Assembly (NCBI GenBank): GCA_003427395.1
Contig: BFEA01000192.1
Location: 467,985 to 531,984 of the forward strand
Direction of reading: 5' to 3'
DNA length: 64,000 nt
DNA from: Chara braunii
Lineage: Eukaryota > Streptophyta > Charophyceae > Charales > Characeae
This document shows positions 52,813 through 63,728 of this stretch, piece after piece. Each line of letters begins with the position of its first letter. The first letter of the stretch is position 1. The translations under genes were made by a program, and so were the position numbers. The notes under the pieces were generated by a model, which worked only from the letters and a program-made list of their open reading frames with translations, did not search any database and had not been told where the DNA came from.

Positions 52813-53632
52813 CTGGGAAGTCCCCATAAGTTTGGGGAGACCCAGTGCTATGTTTATTTTGGATTGTGTGGAGCGTCAGACATTTCTATAAGTTTAGGTG
52901 GTCTGATTGCTCTGGAGGCTGGGAAGTCCCCATAAGTTTGGGGAGACCCAGTGTTGTGGGATTGCATGGAGAGTCAGGCCATTCTATAAGTTTAGGTGGT
53001 CTGGTTGCTCTGACTTGTGAGGGTTGAATGTGAATGGCTTTTCAGGGACAAAGCATATTCCATAAGTTTGGGTGGCTTGGTTGCCTTGTTTACTTGGGTT
53101 TTTGTCAGTTTCGTTAGTTTCTGAACAAGGAGGTCTGAAAATGTTCCATAAGTTTGGGTGACTCAGTGTCTTCCGGCTTTGGCTTTAAGAAGGATGAATC
53201 AGGCAGAGAGCCAGACTGTTCTGTAAGTTCAGGTGGTCTGACTCAAACCCTCGCACATGCCGGAACCCAAAGACTATAATTTGACTATATTCTATTACTA
53301 TTTTTATCTATGAACAGGCTAGTCAGGAAGGGTCCCATAAGTTTGGGTGGCCTGACTATAGCCCTATCACCAACTGAAGAGAGTACTGATTAAGAATAAA
53401 CTTGTGGTACGACGGGGCAGACTGAATCTTGAGCTGAAGGTGATCGGTTCAGTTATATGCTACCTCAAAAGACTAAGTGCAGAGAATTATATAATGTTGG
53501 GATACTTAAATAGTTCAGTGCGACTAGGGTGGCCTAGTCATATGCCCAAAGAAAAGAAAAGTTGTTGTGCCCTGTGTTTGTGTATATCTTTGCTAAGTTA
53601 CGCATGTCCCATAAGTTTGGGTGGCCTGACTT
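52813..53632. repeat. Stem-loop family with constant CATAAGTTTGG core, nine copies
   Basis: Copies at 52813-52845, 52876-52906, 52919-52951, 52975-53003, 53051-53078, 53135-53166, 53212-53240, 53321-53357 and 53595-53632. The core CCATAAGTTTGG is flanked by outer arms that differ between copies yet usually pair: CTGGG/CCCAG, TCAGAC/GTCTGA, CAGGCCA/TGGTCTG, CAGAC/GTCTG, AGTCAGG/CCTGACT. Copies 1-2 and 3-4 form a 106-bp tandem duplication. A related bare hairpin GACTAGG/CCTAGTC is at 53522-53539. Confidence 0.8.
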
Positions 53633-53845
53633 TACGCCTTATGTAAGCTGAGTATAAAGGGACAACTCATGAAAGACTACGAACTATTGTTTGATAAGGT
53701 TGATTTTGGTTGGTGAGAGTACTTACCTTTGTGGTTTGGCCTGCATGTGACTGAGTGAGGTCACTGCTTAGTCAGATTTTCAGTTGATAGATAGTTGCTT
53801 TAGTTGCTCGCCACGTGCTAGAGCCATAGGAGTTAGTTTCAATTC

Positions 53846-53861
53846 NTGNATTNTCTGAGCN
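53846..53861. other. Ambiguous bases (N at 53846, 53849, 53853, 53861)
   Basis: Four isolated Ns within 16 bp mark unresolved sequence. Confidence 1.
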
Positions 53862-53924
53862 AAGTTTATTTTTACTTAGGTCGATTTTTACATTTTCTGG
53901 GATCTTTTATTATACTTTGTCTTG

Positions 53925-54480
53925 TATAAATCTTGGTAAGCCCCTTTCTCTACGGGAAGCGCTGCCGAAATTTCTACAAAACCAAGGAGTTAGTCAGATT
54001 TTGTATTTTCAAAGTTCAGTTAGTTTGACTTTTTGACTTAGTAAAAATATAGGAAAGTCTCCTTTTCTAAGGGGTGTGCTGCCCAAATTTTTGCTAATTC
54101 AGGGAGTTAGATAAAATTAGATCTTGAGAAGTCAAAATCATTATAGATTCTGAACTTGGTTTTGTATAAATTCTGGTAAGCTACTTTCTCTACGGGAAGC
54201 GCTGCCGAAATTTTCGCAAATCCAAGGAATGACTTTCCAAAAGTTCGACTTGTCTGATTTTGATATATGGCTTAGTAAAAATATGGGAAGTCTCCGTTTC
54301 TAAAGGAAGTGCTGCCCAAAGTTTTGCTAATTCAGTGAGTTGGACAAAGGTTGACTTTGAAAGGTAGAAGACTATTGTTTGTTTTCATATTTAGGCTGAT
54401 ATAAATTCTGGAAAGGTACTTTTCCTACGGGAAGTGTTGTCGAAATTTTCTTAGTCTAGAGGAGATAGATTATATTCTGA
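53925..54480. repeat. ~120-bp tandem repeat, five copies in A-B-A-B-A order
   Basis: A copies (about 53925, 54167, 54407) carry CTACGGGAAGCGCTGCCGAA; B copies (about 54043, 54283) carry AAGGAAGTGCTGCCCAAA. The alternation gives a ~240-bp higher-order unit. Confidence 0.85.
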
Positions 54481-54500
54481 CAGATGGCGACTCTGGCGAT
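54470..54500 (+). promoter_or_regulatory. Possible LTR end followed by PBS-like sequence
   Basis: TTCTGACA, two bases, then TGGCGACTCTGGCGATCC from 54485. The layout matches the confirmed one at 58552-58572 (GACA, two bases, PBS). The tRNA is not identified, so this is tentative. Confidence 0.35.
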
Positions 54501-55369
54501 CCACTCTGTATAGGGGAGATTCTGCCATGGGTCTACCTTTCTTTGGGCACTGACTTAGAGATATACCTAGGCTTGGCTGTCAATAGAGTCTTGAATGAGA
54601 AAATGTCATGAAAATTTGATCTCCACACATTGACGATTTAGCTTGGACATTGACCTGTCTTATGATACTGGGCATCTTTGGACATTCGATCCAGGATTTG
54701 GACTAGCTTCAGCTTGATCCTACGAGGATCACCTTGTGTTGTCCCCGATAACAGGTCGGTTGGTTGATCGCCAACTTGTCGGTTCATGACACAACTTTGC
54801 TTACACTTGTACCTCAACTTGACTGCCTTAGCCCTGTGACTTGATATGCTTCTTTGAGGGTTTTAACCCGACTTCTTTTAATGGCCATTACAAAGAACTT
54901 ATGAGGTTCATGGAAAGTCGAACTATGACTGGGGCTTGAGTGTGTGAGGCGTGGTATGAGTTGCAGGGAACAGTAAAGTTGACCGCGTTCGTGTATGGCA
55001 ATGTGACTATTGTGTGTGTCTGTGTTTTATGCAGGTTAGTATTTTGGAGCTTGGTATATGGACCAAACTTTGGAGGCAGTGAAAATGACAACCATGTATC
55101 GCACGATCTGCATACCTGATGGGTTTATGTTTCCCCCTCTTTTATTTTTATCTCGAGTCCTGATTTGATAGATGATTGTTGGACGTTTATTTATTTACTG
55201 ATTTGATTTCGCTTGTTAATTTTCATAAGTTGGACATTGTAGTCCGTGACAGCCGTCAAAGTCAAACCCCTTGACTTATCTCCAGGCCCTAGATGATGGA
55301 GCTGGTCTCCAGGGCAATAAGAGACGATTGCCACCACAGGTATGAACCTGTGTACCACCCACTCTCCGC
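54501..55369. other. No gene recognised
   Basis: Short frames only. Possibly the internal region of an LTR element ending near 54480. Confidence 0.5.
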
Positions 55370-55498
55370 AGTGAGCAGAAGAGGGTGTGGTTCTCAGCCG
55401 CACTTGGCGGTTATCCAGCGTCGAGAGATTAACNAGTGAGCAGAAGAGGGTGTGGTTCTCAGCCGCACTTGGCGGTTATCCAGCGTCGAGAGATTAAC
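55370..55498. repeat. 64-bp exact duplication around a single N
   Basis: AGTGAGCAGAAGAGGGTGTG through GAGATTAAC occurs at 55370-55433 and again at 55435-55498 with N at 55434. This is typical of an unmerged scaffold overlap. Confidence 0.9.
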
Positions 55499-55674
55499 CC
55501 TCAAGGCTCGTGTCAGCCGACACTTGAGTGTCGAATGCGACCCTCGAGATTAACGAGGACCGCATGAGTATGGGTACTACATAGTACGCCATCATTGCGA
55601 TCGCTTGCATATGCTTGCATTGCGAATCGATATGAGTTAGCCCTGCGTCCGTGCGGTTTTATACTAAGTCTCGC

Positions 55675-57978
55675 CGTCGGGGCAAATACCCTTATTTGCC
55701 CATGATTTTCAACGTCGGACGCAGTACGACTCTTTCGTTGAATTGAAAGACTTGATGAGACTGATGGTTGTCAAAAGTTTATTCACACCAACCCTATGAC
55801 CGAGAGACACTTTTTTTAAAAACTTGACGTCGTTGACGTCCGACCGAAATAGCAGTATTTGGCAGTACGACCTGTCGGCCGCGGGTTTCACCGGGGGCCA
55901 TTTTTATTTTTTTTGCGGCATGCGGTGCAAACGGTTTTGAGTTTTGGACCATCTGGTATTGCGGGCCATAGTATGGGACTGCATTGGGACCATTTTGGGA
56001 CCAGGTGGGACGGATTTTGAGGTTGAGGTCGACACGTTAGTGTGGTTATTGTGAACGGGTATGGTGATTTGAGCGACGAGGACTTTTGTTTGGGAGGAAC
56101 TGTCCTCAGAAGACACGGTGTCATTGGGACATGGGAACTACATGGAGACTCGTTCATGGGAACACCCTCCTGGAGGGTTATCTCACTTGAGTTTCTCATT
56201 AGAAGTGACTTTCGCTCATTCCAACACTTGGAGAGTGAGGCGACCGTCGTTCAGCGAAACGGCCACGAGTTGTGGAGTTGTAAGCTTTTATTTGAACTTC
56301 AACTGTGGTCGTCTTCTCAACTCTGATTGGAATATTATTCGGCTTTCTTGAGTGCGCTAATTCAAACTTCACTCAAGGTCTGTTGATTGACTCAGATTTT
56401 CCTTTACACCTGGGTGAACCCACACTTTGCTTGACCTTGTTGTGTTGAATGTTCAAAAGAAAAGGCAAAGGGAAGTTGTGTGAGTCATGCCGGTGAATGG
56501 GAAGGTCTGACGTGAGTCTGGGATTGTACTGTTTTCTTTTGAACTCGTGTTCTTTGCATGCTGTGCAGGTAGGTAGATGGATGTTTGTTATGGAGACTGA
56601 TTTTGTCTGCTGGGGAAAAGGAAAAGGATTGTTCTTTTTCTATCTTCCATCTGCCTGCATGATAAAAGTATTCAACGGGTACCGTGAAAGAAAACTTGTG
56701 AATATAATGAAGGTGCAGTCAATTGAACTTAGTTTCCGGGATTGACGTATTTTATCCCAAATGATTTTATCTACCTGTATTTGTCAAAATGATTCTCATT
56801 CTCTAGCTCATGCAATTTCTTTATGTTTAAGTCATCGTGAATCGAGAAGGAATGAGAATAATTGAAAACTACTTGCGGTGATCGCATTCTGTGTTCTCTG
56901 GGAAACATCCAAGGCGGGGGTTCGTATGTTTTTGGGGCCGGCCCTGTTATCGACATGGAGTGGACCCGACTCGTTGGGGGTGACGGCCCAACCTCTGAGA
57001 TCCGGGTCTTCGGGCTCGGGCGAGGGGAAGGAGTATCCACAGACCACGTCCTAGAGGGAGAGGTATGCAACACTACAAGCCATGCACCAAATCAAGAATC
57101 ATCCTCGAGGCAACCTGTCATCCAAGAGGATTGAAAATATGTGGAGACAGGTGTATGCGTGTTTAATCTTCGGACGGCGATAGGGTAGAATGGATAACTT
57201 TGGCAATGCGTCTCATCAAGTCAAAACTAAGGCGACCGGCTACCATGTCGGCTGCATCTATGTGACTGTCGGAAGCCAACTCCTTGTTCGCGGCTGTATG
57301 ATTGTTTTATGGAATTTGACCCGGGGTGGTCGGATTTTATCTTGATTTTGAGTTGCTGGATGTACCACATGATGATTTTAACCTTTTCAGTTATCATCTC
57401 AGATTGGGTATGTCTCTGTCGACTACGGTTGATTCTTTTCGATGAAATTATGTGTGTTTAAATTTTTTTTTTTATTGTGTTTAAGGGAGTAGGATGAGTT
57501 GTGGTTTCACGCTTGGTTGAGACCGTTCTAGTCGACCGGCGTCCGCTTCGTACTTAGGAGATCATCGTCCTAAGGAACGGGCGACGTTCGGGTCCGCTTG
57601 GCGTTAACCAAGCGTATCTATGCTACAACGAGCGAGCAAACGCCCTCGGCTGACCTACCTCTGTAATTGCATCGAAAAACTTTCGCACGTGGGTCAGTAG
57701 CTCGGTAGGGATACGCCCCTAATGGTGGTGACAGCCCCTTAGGGAAGGAAAGCTTATGCCCCGCGGGAACCTATCATGTCGTAGGGGACCGCGAAATAAA
57801 CAGCTGGCGCACCCGGCGAGAGCGGCGAAGCAACGACGCGACCGTGCCCGTCTCGGCGGCTCGCGGGATTATGTACGCGTCGTTCCTAAGTTGTCTCCTA
57901 TTTTGTTTTGGTTTGGTTTTAATCCTGCGTGACACAGCCGGAGGGCCGTCGCTTACGCGGGGGCCGATGCGCTCGACA
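55675..57978 (+). mobile_element. Solo LTR B, 2,304 bp, 4-bp target duplication TCGC
   Basis: Starts CGTCGGGGCAAATACCC (first T of TG mutated) and ends CCGATGCGCTCGACA. It is flanked by TCGC at 55671-55674 and 57979-57982. Tip hairpin GGGCAAATA/TATTTGCCC (55680-55701) has lost its original apex but still pairs perfectly. Start and end match LTR A. The middle differs; it contains A/G-box-like and domain-free frames only. Confidence 0.75.
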
Positions 57979-58094
57979 TCGCGCGCGACGCCTATCCGAT
58001 TTTCGCATCGGAAGGATGGCTACTAAGGGACTAGGAGTGTTGTCGCGTTGTTTGTTCAGTGTTGTTTTGTGTATGTATACGTATGCGTGTGTGT

Positions 58095-58552
58095 TTTTAT
58101 TGTGGTGTGCGCGTGGTGTGTGGGATGCGTCCTAGTCGACCGACGACGGGTCGCGCTTGGGAATTCAGCCCCCCAAGATGTCGATTCACGTGCGGGTTCG
58201 ATAGAGGCGTAATACCTCGCGTACCTCCTATGCTAGAACGAACGAGAAACGCCCTCGGCTGGTTCACCTCTGCGATTGCAACTGAGAAGCTTTTGTACTG
58301 TGGACTGGTAGCTCGACGGGGATATGCCTACCGAAGGGAGGTGACAGCTCCCGTAAGGTGGAGGTAAGTCGTGCCTCGCGTAGGCCCTGTCTTGTCGTAG
58401 GGGCTCGCGAGAGGTATGGTTGGCGCACTCGGCCGGAGCGGCTTGCGGAAGCTCCATGTATATCCGTGACGAGGATTTAGACCAACTCCTACATGACGCG
58501 GCCGGAAGGGTCCCACGCTGCCTCGTGCGGTGCCGGACCGATGCGCTCGACA
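58095..58552 (+). repeat. 3' end of the element C LTR
   Basis: Diverged copy of the conserved block (CCTAGTCGACCGACG, AACGCCCTCGGCTG, GGTAGCTCGACGGGGATA) ending CCGATGCGCTCGACA at 58552, immediately before a PBS. LTR B therefore sits inside the LTR of element C. Confidence 0.75.
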
Positions 58553-58554
58553 GG

Positions 58555-58572
58555 TGGCGCCGTTGCCGGGGA
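58555..58572 (+). promoter_or_regulatory. Primer-binding site for tRNA-Asp, element C
   Basis: TGGCGCCGTTGCCGGGGA, 18 nt, is complementary to the 3' end of plant tRNA-Asp (TCCCCGGCAACGGCGCCA), as known from some Ty3/gypsy lineages. It lies two bases after the LTR end. Confidence 0.85.
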
Positions 58573-60384
58573 TAACGGTTGTCTGTCGTTGTCGCTGGTG
58601 GAACGACATCCCGGTATGAGAAAGTGATAACTAGGCAAAAGGAAAAGTTTTCTTTTGGCGTACATGGTCGATTGCTTGATACCTTGACTATCGTTGGGGA
58701 TATCTTAAAAACTGTGGCCTAAGAGTGATGAGCGTTGATTATCAGTGTATGCACAGCTTACTTGAGGAAGGAAGTGCTTGGCTATACACTTAAGTATTCT
58801 GACACATGTAATAGTGGTCTCAACGAGCACCTTGTCATCTTAAGTATCTTTTGATAATTGGGTGATGCGTGACGTATCTGATGTGGCCGTGGTTGAGTTA
58901 AGGCAACATCCGCATTGTTGGGTTACTTGGGTATGTCTATCATCAAAGCAAGCCGAGTTGATAACTGTCAAGGCTACGAGGCTAGTGACTTATTATGTAA
59001 GTTATGTGCTAGGTTGTAAAGACGTTAAGTTGAGGTGTCTCCCCCTAGTCAGTAAAGCGTCGCCTTAGAGGAGGTTTCTAGTACGTGAGCGACATGAGTG
59101 AGGGGGTGACTGATGCGTGCGAAGTGAGGAGTTTGATTGCAAAGGTCTTTTCTTGAGCTCAGACTGAATTATGGTGTAATAGGTACTGCGATGAATCTCG
59201 TACCTAGATTCATTGATAGTATCAGTTGGCGATGGGGTGAGTCACTTGGAGATTGTCTAGTTGTAGCTATCGATAAAGTTAAGGAAGTAGTGGTTATTTG
59301 ATTGATGGTGTGGCTAACCCGAAGAGAGGCTTATGTTCTAAAGTATGTGTAATATATATCTATTTGTTCGTTTTTATGACGGTGTTATTTGATTGGTGCC
59401 AAATATGCGTTTTTCTGTATTTTGTTTGATATTTGATTGATGACGTATGTATGGATTGTCTTTCAAAGAGGACATAGACTTTGCATGAAACCCACATCTG
59501 GCATGGGACCAGAGGTGAATGGGGTGACTCACTCCTAGGGAAGGTGGTTCTTCCTCGAGGGAGTAAGTCGGCGTGTATAGTTGTCCTCAGTGGAAGTGCA
59601 TTCTTGAATTGTTACTCCCTCGTTGAAGCTTAGGGAAACAGTTGTTAGTCTCTAAGATGATAGTGAGACCCACGCCGGAATTATATTCCTGGTCCATTAG
59701 TGGGGTGTTGTTAACTTTCCTACAACAGAATATGTTTCGCTTAAGAATTGAAGGGGGAACAATTGTATCAAGTTATCTACTCATTGCTAGTTAGATTTTT
59801 TGCCTTATAGAATACAGAATATGTTCTGGAGAGTTATCTTGGTGCATGACTGGCAATTGAGTTGGCTTCATGTTATTGTTTATAAAGCATATTGTGCCTA
59901 TCAGCTACAACCCTTGCAAATAACTTAGTTGTCATCATACCAAAAATTATTGTTATCAGTATATGTTATTTATCATGAGTTATACTGCATTTTGGATTCA
60001 TGTTTGGAGTATCCATCTATGGGGCATATGTATGTTGGATCATTTCTTGATAATAAAACCATGAGTGGTTAATGCCTGAGTTATGATTCGAGGGATTTAT
60101 TTGTGAATATTTATGTCTTATTTCAGATGGATATTTGTTTAAAGACTTTCTTCGGTATCGCCGCTGTTCTGAATAAGTTCTTTTGTGCGCCCTCATGATA
60201 AGTGTTAGGGTTATCTAGTAGGGTATATTATATTTTTGACATAAATACGTAACTCCTTTCGAGCCTCGACCCTAACGCCACTCGTTGTTGTTCAATAGGT
60301 GATGGGGTCGAGGGAGCTCGAGATGGAAGGATCTCAAGGGAAAATTGGGGTCGAGGAACTTGCCTATCTGCTGGGTGTGCGAGA
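58573..60384 (+). other. Element C 5' leader; no gene
   Basis: About 1.8 kb without domain-bearing frames between PBS and gag. Confidence 0.5.
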
Positions 60385-61357
60385 TTGAGAGCGAGTTTTG
60401 AGATCGACTTCTTCAAGGGCTATCATGTTTCTGACTTCCTTGATAAGTTTCAACAGATAGCATCCCACTGCAAATGGAGTGAGGTGCAGATGCTGAAGAA
60501 AGTCATAAAATATATCCATATAGGCTTGAAGGACGAAGCCGGTGGGTTGGTTAGAAGAGCGGGCTCATCATGGAGGATGTTCTATGATGACATGTGGAAT
60601 ATATACCGGCTAGGAGAGGCACAACTGACCAAAGACGATCTTGAGAAGATAGATCGATATAGTTATGCGTCAGTAGGGCACTTCCTAGCGGAGTATGAAC
60701 GCGCATCACGCAAGGTCTGGCGTTGTCTGAACATGACAAGTGTTTTGTCTTCCTCATGAACTTCACGGATACGGAGCAGCAAGATTTGATCCGGGGGACA
60801 GAGGGAAGACTAATATGGGATAATATACGATAAAATTTTATAGAGACGGATTTGATCAGTACCTCTGTTATACTCTGCGGGAAGCGAGGAAAAAAAAGGA
60901 GGCGGTGGTAGATAATGAGAAGAGTGAGCTTGGAAAGTGGCCAAGTGACCCTACAGTAGGCACCTCTGATGCTAAGAAAGATGAATTTCAGAAGGATGCT
61001 AAGGTCATCAAACGAAATCATAGATGGAGCAAAGAGGAGAAAAGAAAGTCATGTGTTGAGAGAAAAGAGATAAGGAATGCTGCAGGGCATATCTGTGAGA
61101 GGACGTTTGACGCTCCAAGCAAGAGAGGGACAGCGAAGCGAAGGGTTCAGGAAGAAGTTGGTGTGGCTCTGCCATTTGCTATATCTGATCCTAAAAAAGG
61201 GTGTGATGACACGGGTGCGTCGTCAACTGCGAGTTGGAAAGAGCGGAAAAATAGCAGGCGGCGAGAGCAGTGGTATAAGATAGTATGTGTTTGTTGTGGA
61301 AAAACTGATCATACCCCTCGCAGATGTAAGATGGGGAAGAGAGGAGTTGAAGGGTAA
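60385..61357 (+). pseudogene. Element C gag with zinc knuckle
   Basis: 60385-60759 (124 residues) reads FLDKFQQIASHCKWSEVQML, then YDDMWNIYRLGEAQLTKDDL and GHFLAEYERASRKVW, which resembles the helical capsid domain of retrotransposon Gag. A broken stretch (60760-60904) follows. 60905-61357 (150 residues) is Lys/Arg-rich and ends with a CX2CX4HX4C knuckle, CVCCGKTDHTPRRC. Gag would form particles and bind RNA. It lies 1.8 kb after the tRNA-Asp PBS on the same strand, supporting one element. No protease, RT or integrase motif was found before the downstream LTR at 63729. Confidence 0.7.
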
Positions 61358-62040
61358 GACCGTTGTACTTTAAGCAAAGGTCTGGTTCCTACAAATAGTT
61401 GTCGCCAATTTACTTGTCTCATCTATAACAAGAAAGTAAGTGTCAACGACCTTACACGATTTATAAATAAACATTCAAAGGGCTATGACGGTGCGAAAGA
61501 CTCAATTATTAGCCTAGTAGGCAGTCATCGGCTTATGTTGCCTTCAAGCTGAGTCTCCAAGTTGTTTTGAGACATGCTTCTTGTCTTGTATATATTCTAG
61601 ATTTCGGGTGAGAGTTTTTACTGTTTGGGATTGTGCGTACGTTTTTGGGTTTGACTATCCACTCTTTAGGCTAACTCTAGGTTTGGTTGAATGCAAGTGG
61701 AGGCCTTGTAAGATTCGACTGTCCGTACACTGACATCCTTTTATTTTTGTCAGAACGATTGGGATCGTTGTGTATATGTCAGTCTTTTATGACTCATAAG
61801 GTATATGATACAAGGTCTTTTGTTTTTAATTGGGACTGAGAATTGTGATGATTTGAGGCATGTGAGGATTTGAGACTCGAGACAATCTGATTTTCTCTTG
61901 AGAGTCATCTTGGTATGGAGTTTGATTTCCCTAGGTTGCAGGATCGTGCATGTTATTGTTGTCATTGGCATTCTCACCATTGTGGCATGTGGGTTTTCGA
62001 CTTTTATTTGGTTTGACGTATGAGAAAAAAAAAAAAAATA

Positions 62041-62085
<45 letters not shown>

Positions 62086-63728
62086 GAATGAAGTGTGCGA
62101 GGCTGCGAGCCAAAGAAGGTTCGATAAAAGTGAGGAAAATGTGATTTTGAGTGAAAGATTTATGGGAGACTTGAAGAGTCCATAAAGTTATATGAAGAGA
62201 GAGGTTATGCATGAAGGCGGCCTAAGTGGTTATTGGTCTTATCTGGACTCATCTTCAAGGGAAAGATATTTTACTGGACAGCCCATCCGTGTGCGAGAGG
62301 ATGGCTGAGAGATTTTTAGGGCTGATTCTCCTTCAAGAAGGAAGGGGTCTTAATACACTTTATGGAAGGTCCATCCTTGAGTGGCAGGGTGACTTGAAAG
62401 ATTTTTTTGATATAAGCGTTTTATCCTCCGCCAGAATCGACAACTTCATTTTGTTGGTTCTAAACTGTTAGTGGGGGTATCGTCTACTCCACGGAAACCC
62501 GCCTGATTCTGGGACCCCTCATGTCTGGTCTTTGGTAGTGAGCCACGGGTGATTCTGTGTGCGGCAGAGGGTAAGGAAAAAACTGCCAAAATCGACATCC
62601 CCGTTTGTTTAAGTCATATGGTAATTGGCGGAGGTGTCACCTGCGGCAGGGAAACCCGCTAGATTCAGGGGCCCTTTACTTAGTTGTTATATGCTGCAAA
62701 CGGTCTAGCGTGCGACAGTGATTTCCATGATTGAGGAGATTGAGTTTTGACTAATAGCAGGTGGGAGTGTCATCTGCGGCAGGGGAAACCCACCTGATTT
62801 TGGGGACCCTCCAATCGGCTTTAGTTTTGTTGAAAGTGGCGTTGTCAGTGTGAAGTAAGTGAATTTTATTTTGGAAGAAGATTATGAGAGTTTGCTCACT
62901 GAGCAAAGCTTAGGCATGAAATTAGTAAAAGGTGTGATGAAAGCGAAGAGCCCTCAGGTTACTTAAAAATGTAGGATTTATAAGCAAAAGGAGTGGCTTT
63001 CTTTTATTTTGAAGGACTGAATAAATACCCCTACCCACCCGTTTGATGAGTAACTATGATGAGTGGTTTCTGCATGATAGTAATGATTTGTGGAGTTGGG
63101 CTTAACGGGGCCCTACCCATAAGGTACACTTGTGACATGTGTGATGGGGTTAACCTCACTAATTTTCCTAGATTTGCTAAAGGATTGAGATGCCTGGTTA
63201 CTCCCCACAATAGGACATTACTTTGAGAAAAACTTGAAAATGATGTATCCTTGAGTTGAGTCTGAACGATCGTTGTAGTCCACCACTGGATTGAGTTTTA
63301 GCTAATGGCAAAATGATCAGTGTGCCCGGCGTGATAAAATATCTCTCAAAGAGACCGGAAGTGGGGTAGTCTTAAGTTCGGCTTTAAATAGCTTCCTGTC
63401 CGTGATTACAGTGGGTGGAAAGTGGCTTTATCCACTTTGCTGAGTTGGAGGCTAAAGTGTGTTTGTGGCTAGCCGATTACTCGGCTATTGTGGATTTCTA
63501 TTTTGATCAGGAATTAAACGGTATTTTCGACCTTTGACTTCTGCTCGGATTGTCTTGAAAAGTCGAGGTTTAGAGTTGATACAGCTTGATGACCGCTTTA
63601 GTTGAGTTTAACGACAAGTTAAAGACTGAGGAAGTTATCATGTACTTCTTCTGAGGACTATATTTGGGCGGTGTTTTTTCTGAACGTCTGTTGCGACGGG
63701 GACGTTGCTTAATAGGGTCCGGGCAGGC
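61358..63728 (+). other. Element C region where pol would be expected; no pol motifs seen
   Basis: Only short frames. Contains A runs at 62025-62083 and the repeat at 62472-62811. I see no DSG, YxDD, DDE or chromodomain motif on either strand. Confidence 0.5.
62472..62811. repeat. Three copies of a ~45-bp block
   Basis: GTGTCATCTGCGGCAGGGGA plus AACCCGCCTGATTCTGGGGAC-type text starts at about 62472, 62629 and 62762, spaced 157 and 133 bp. Confidence 0.8.
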
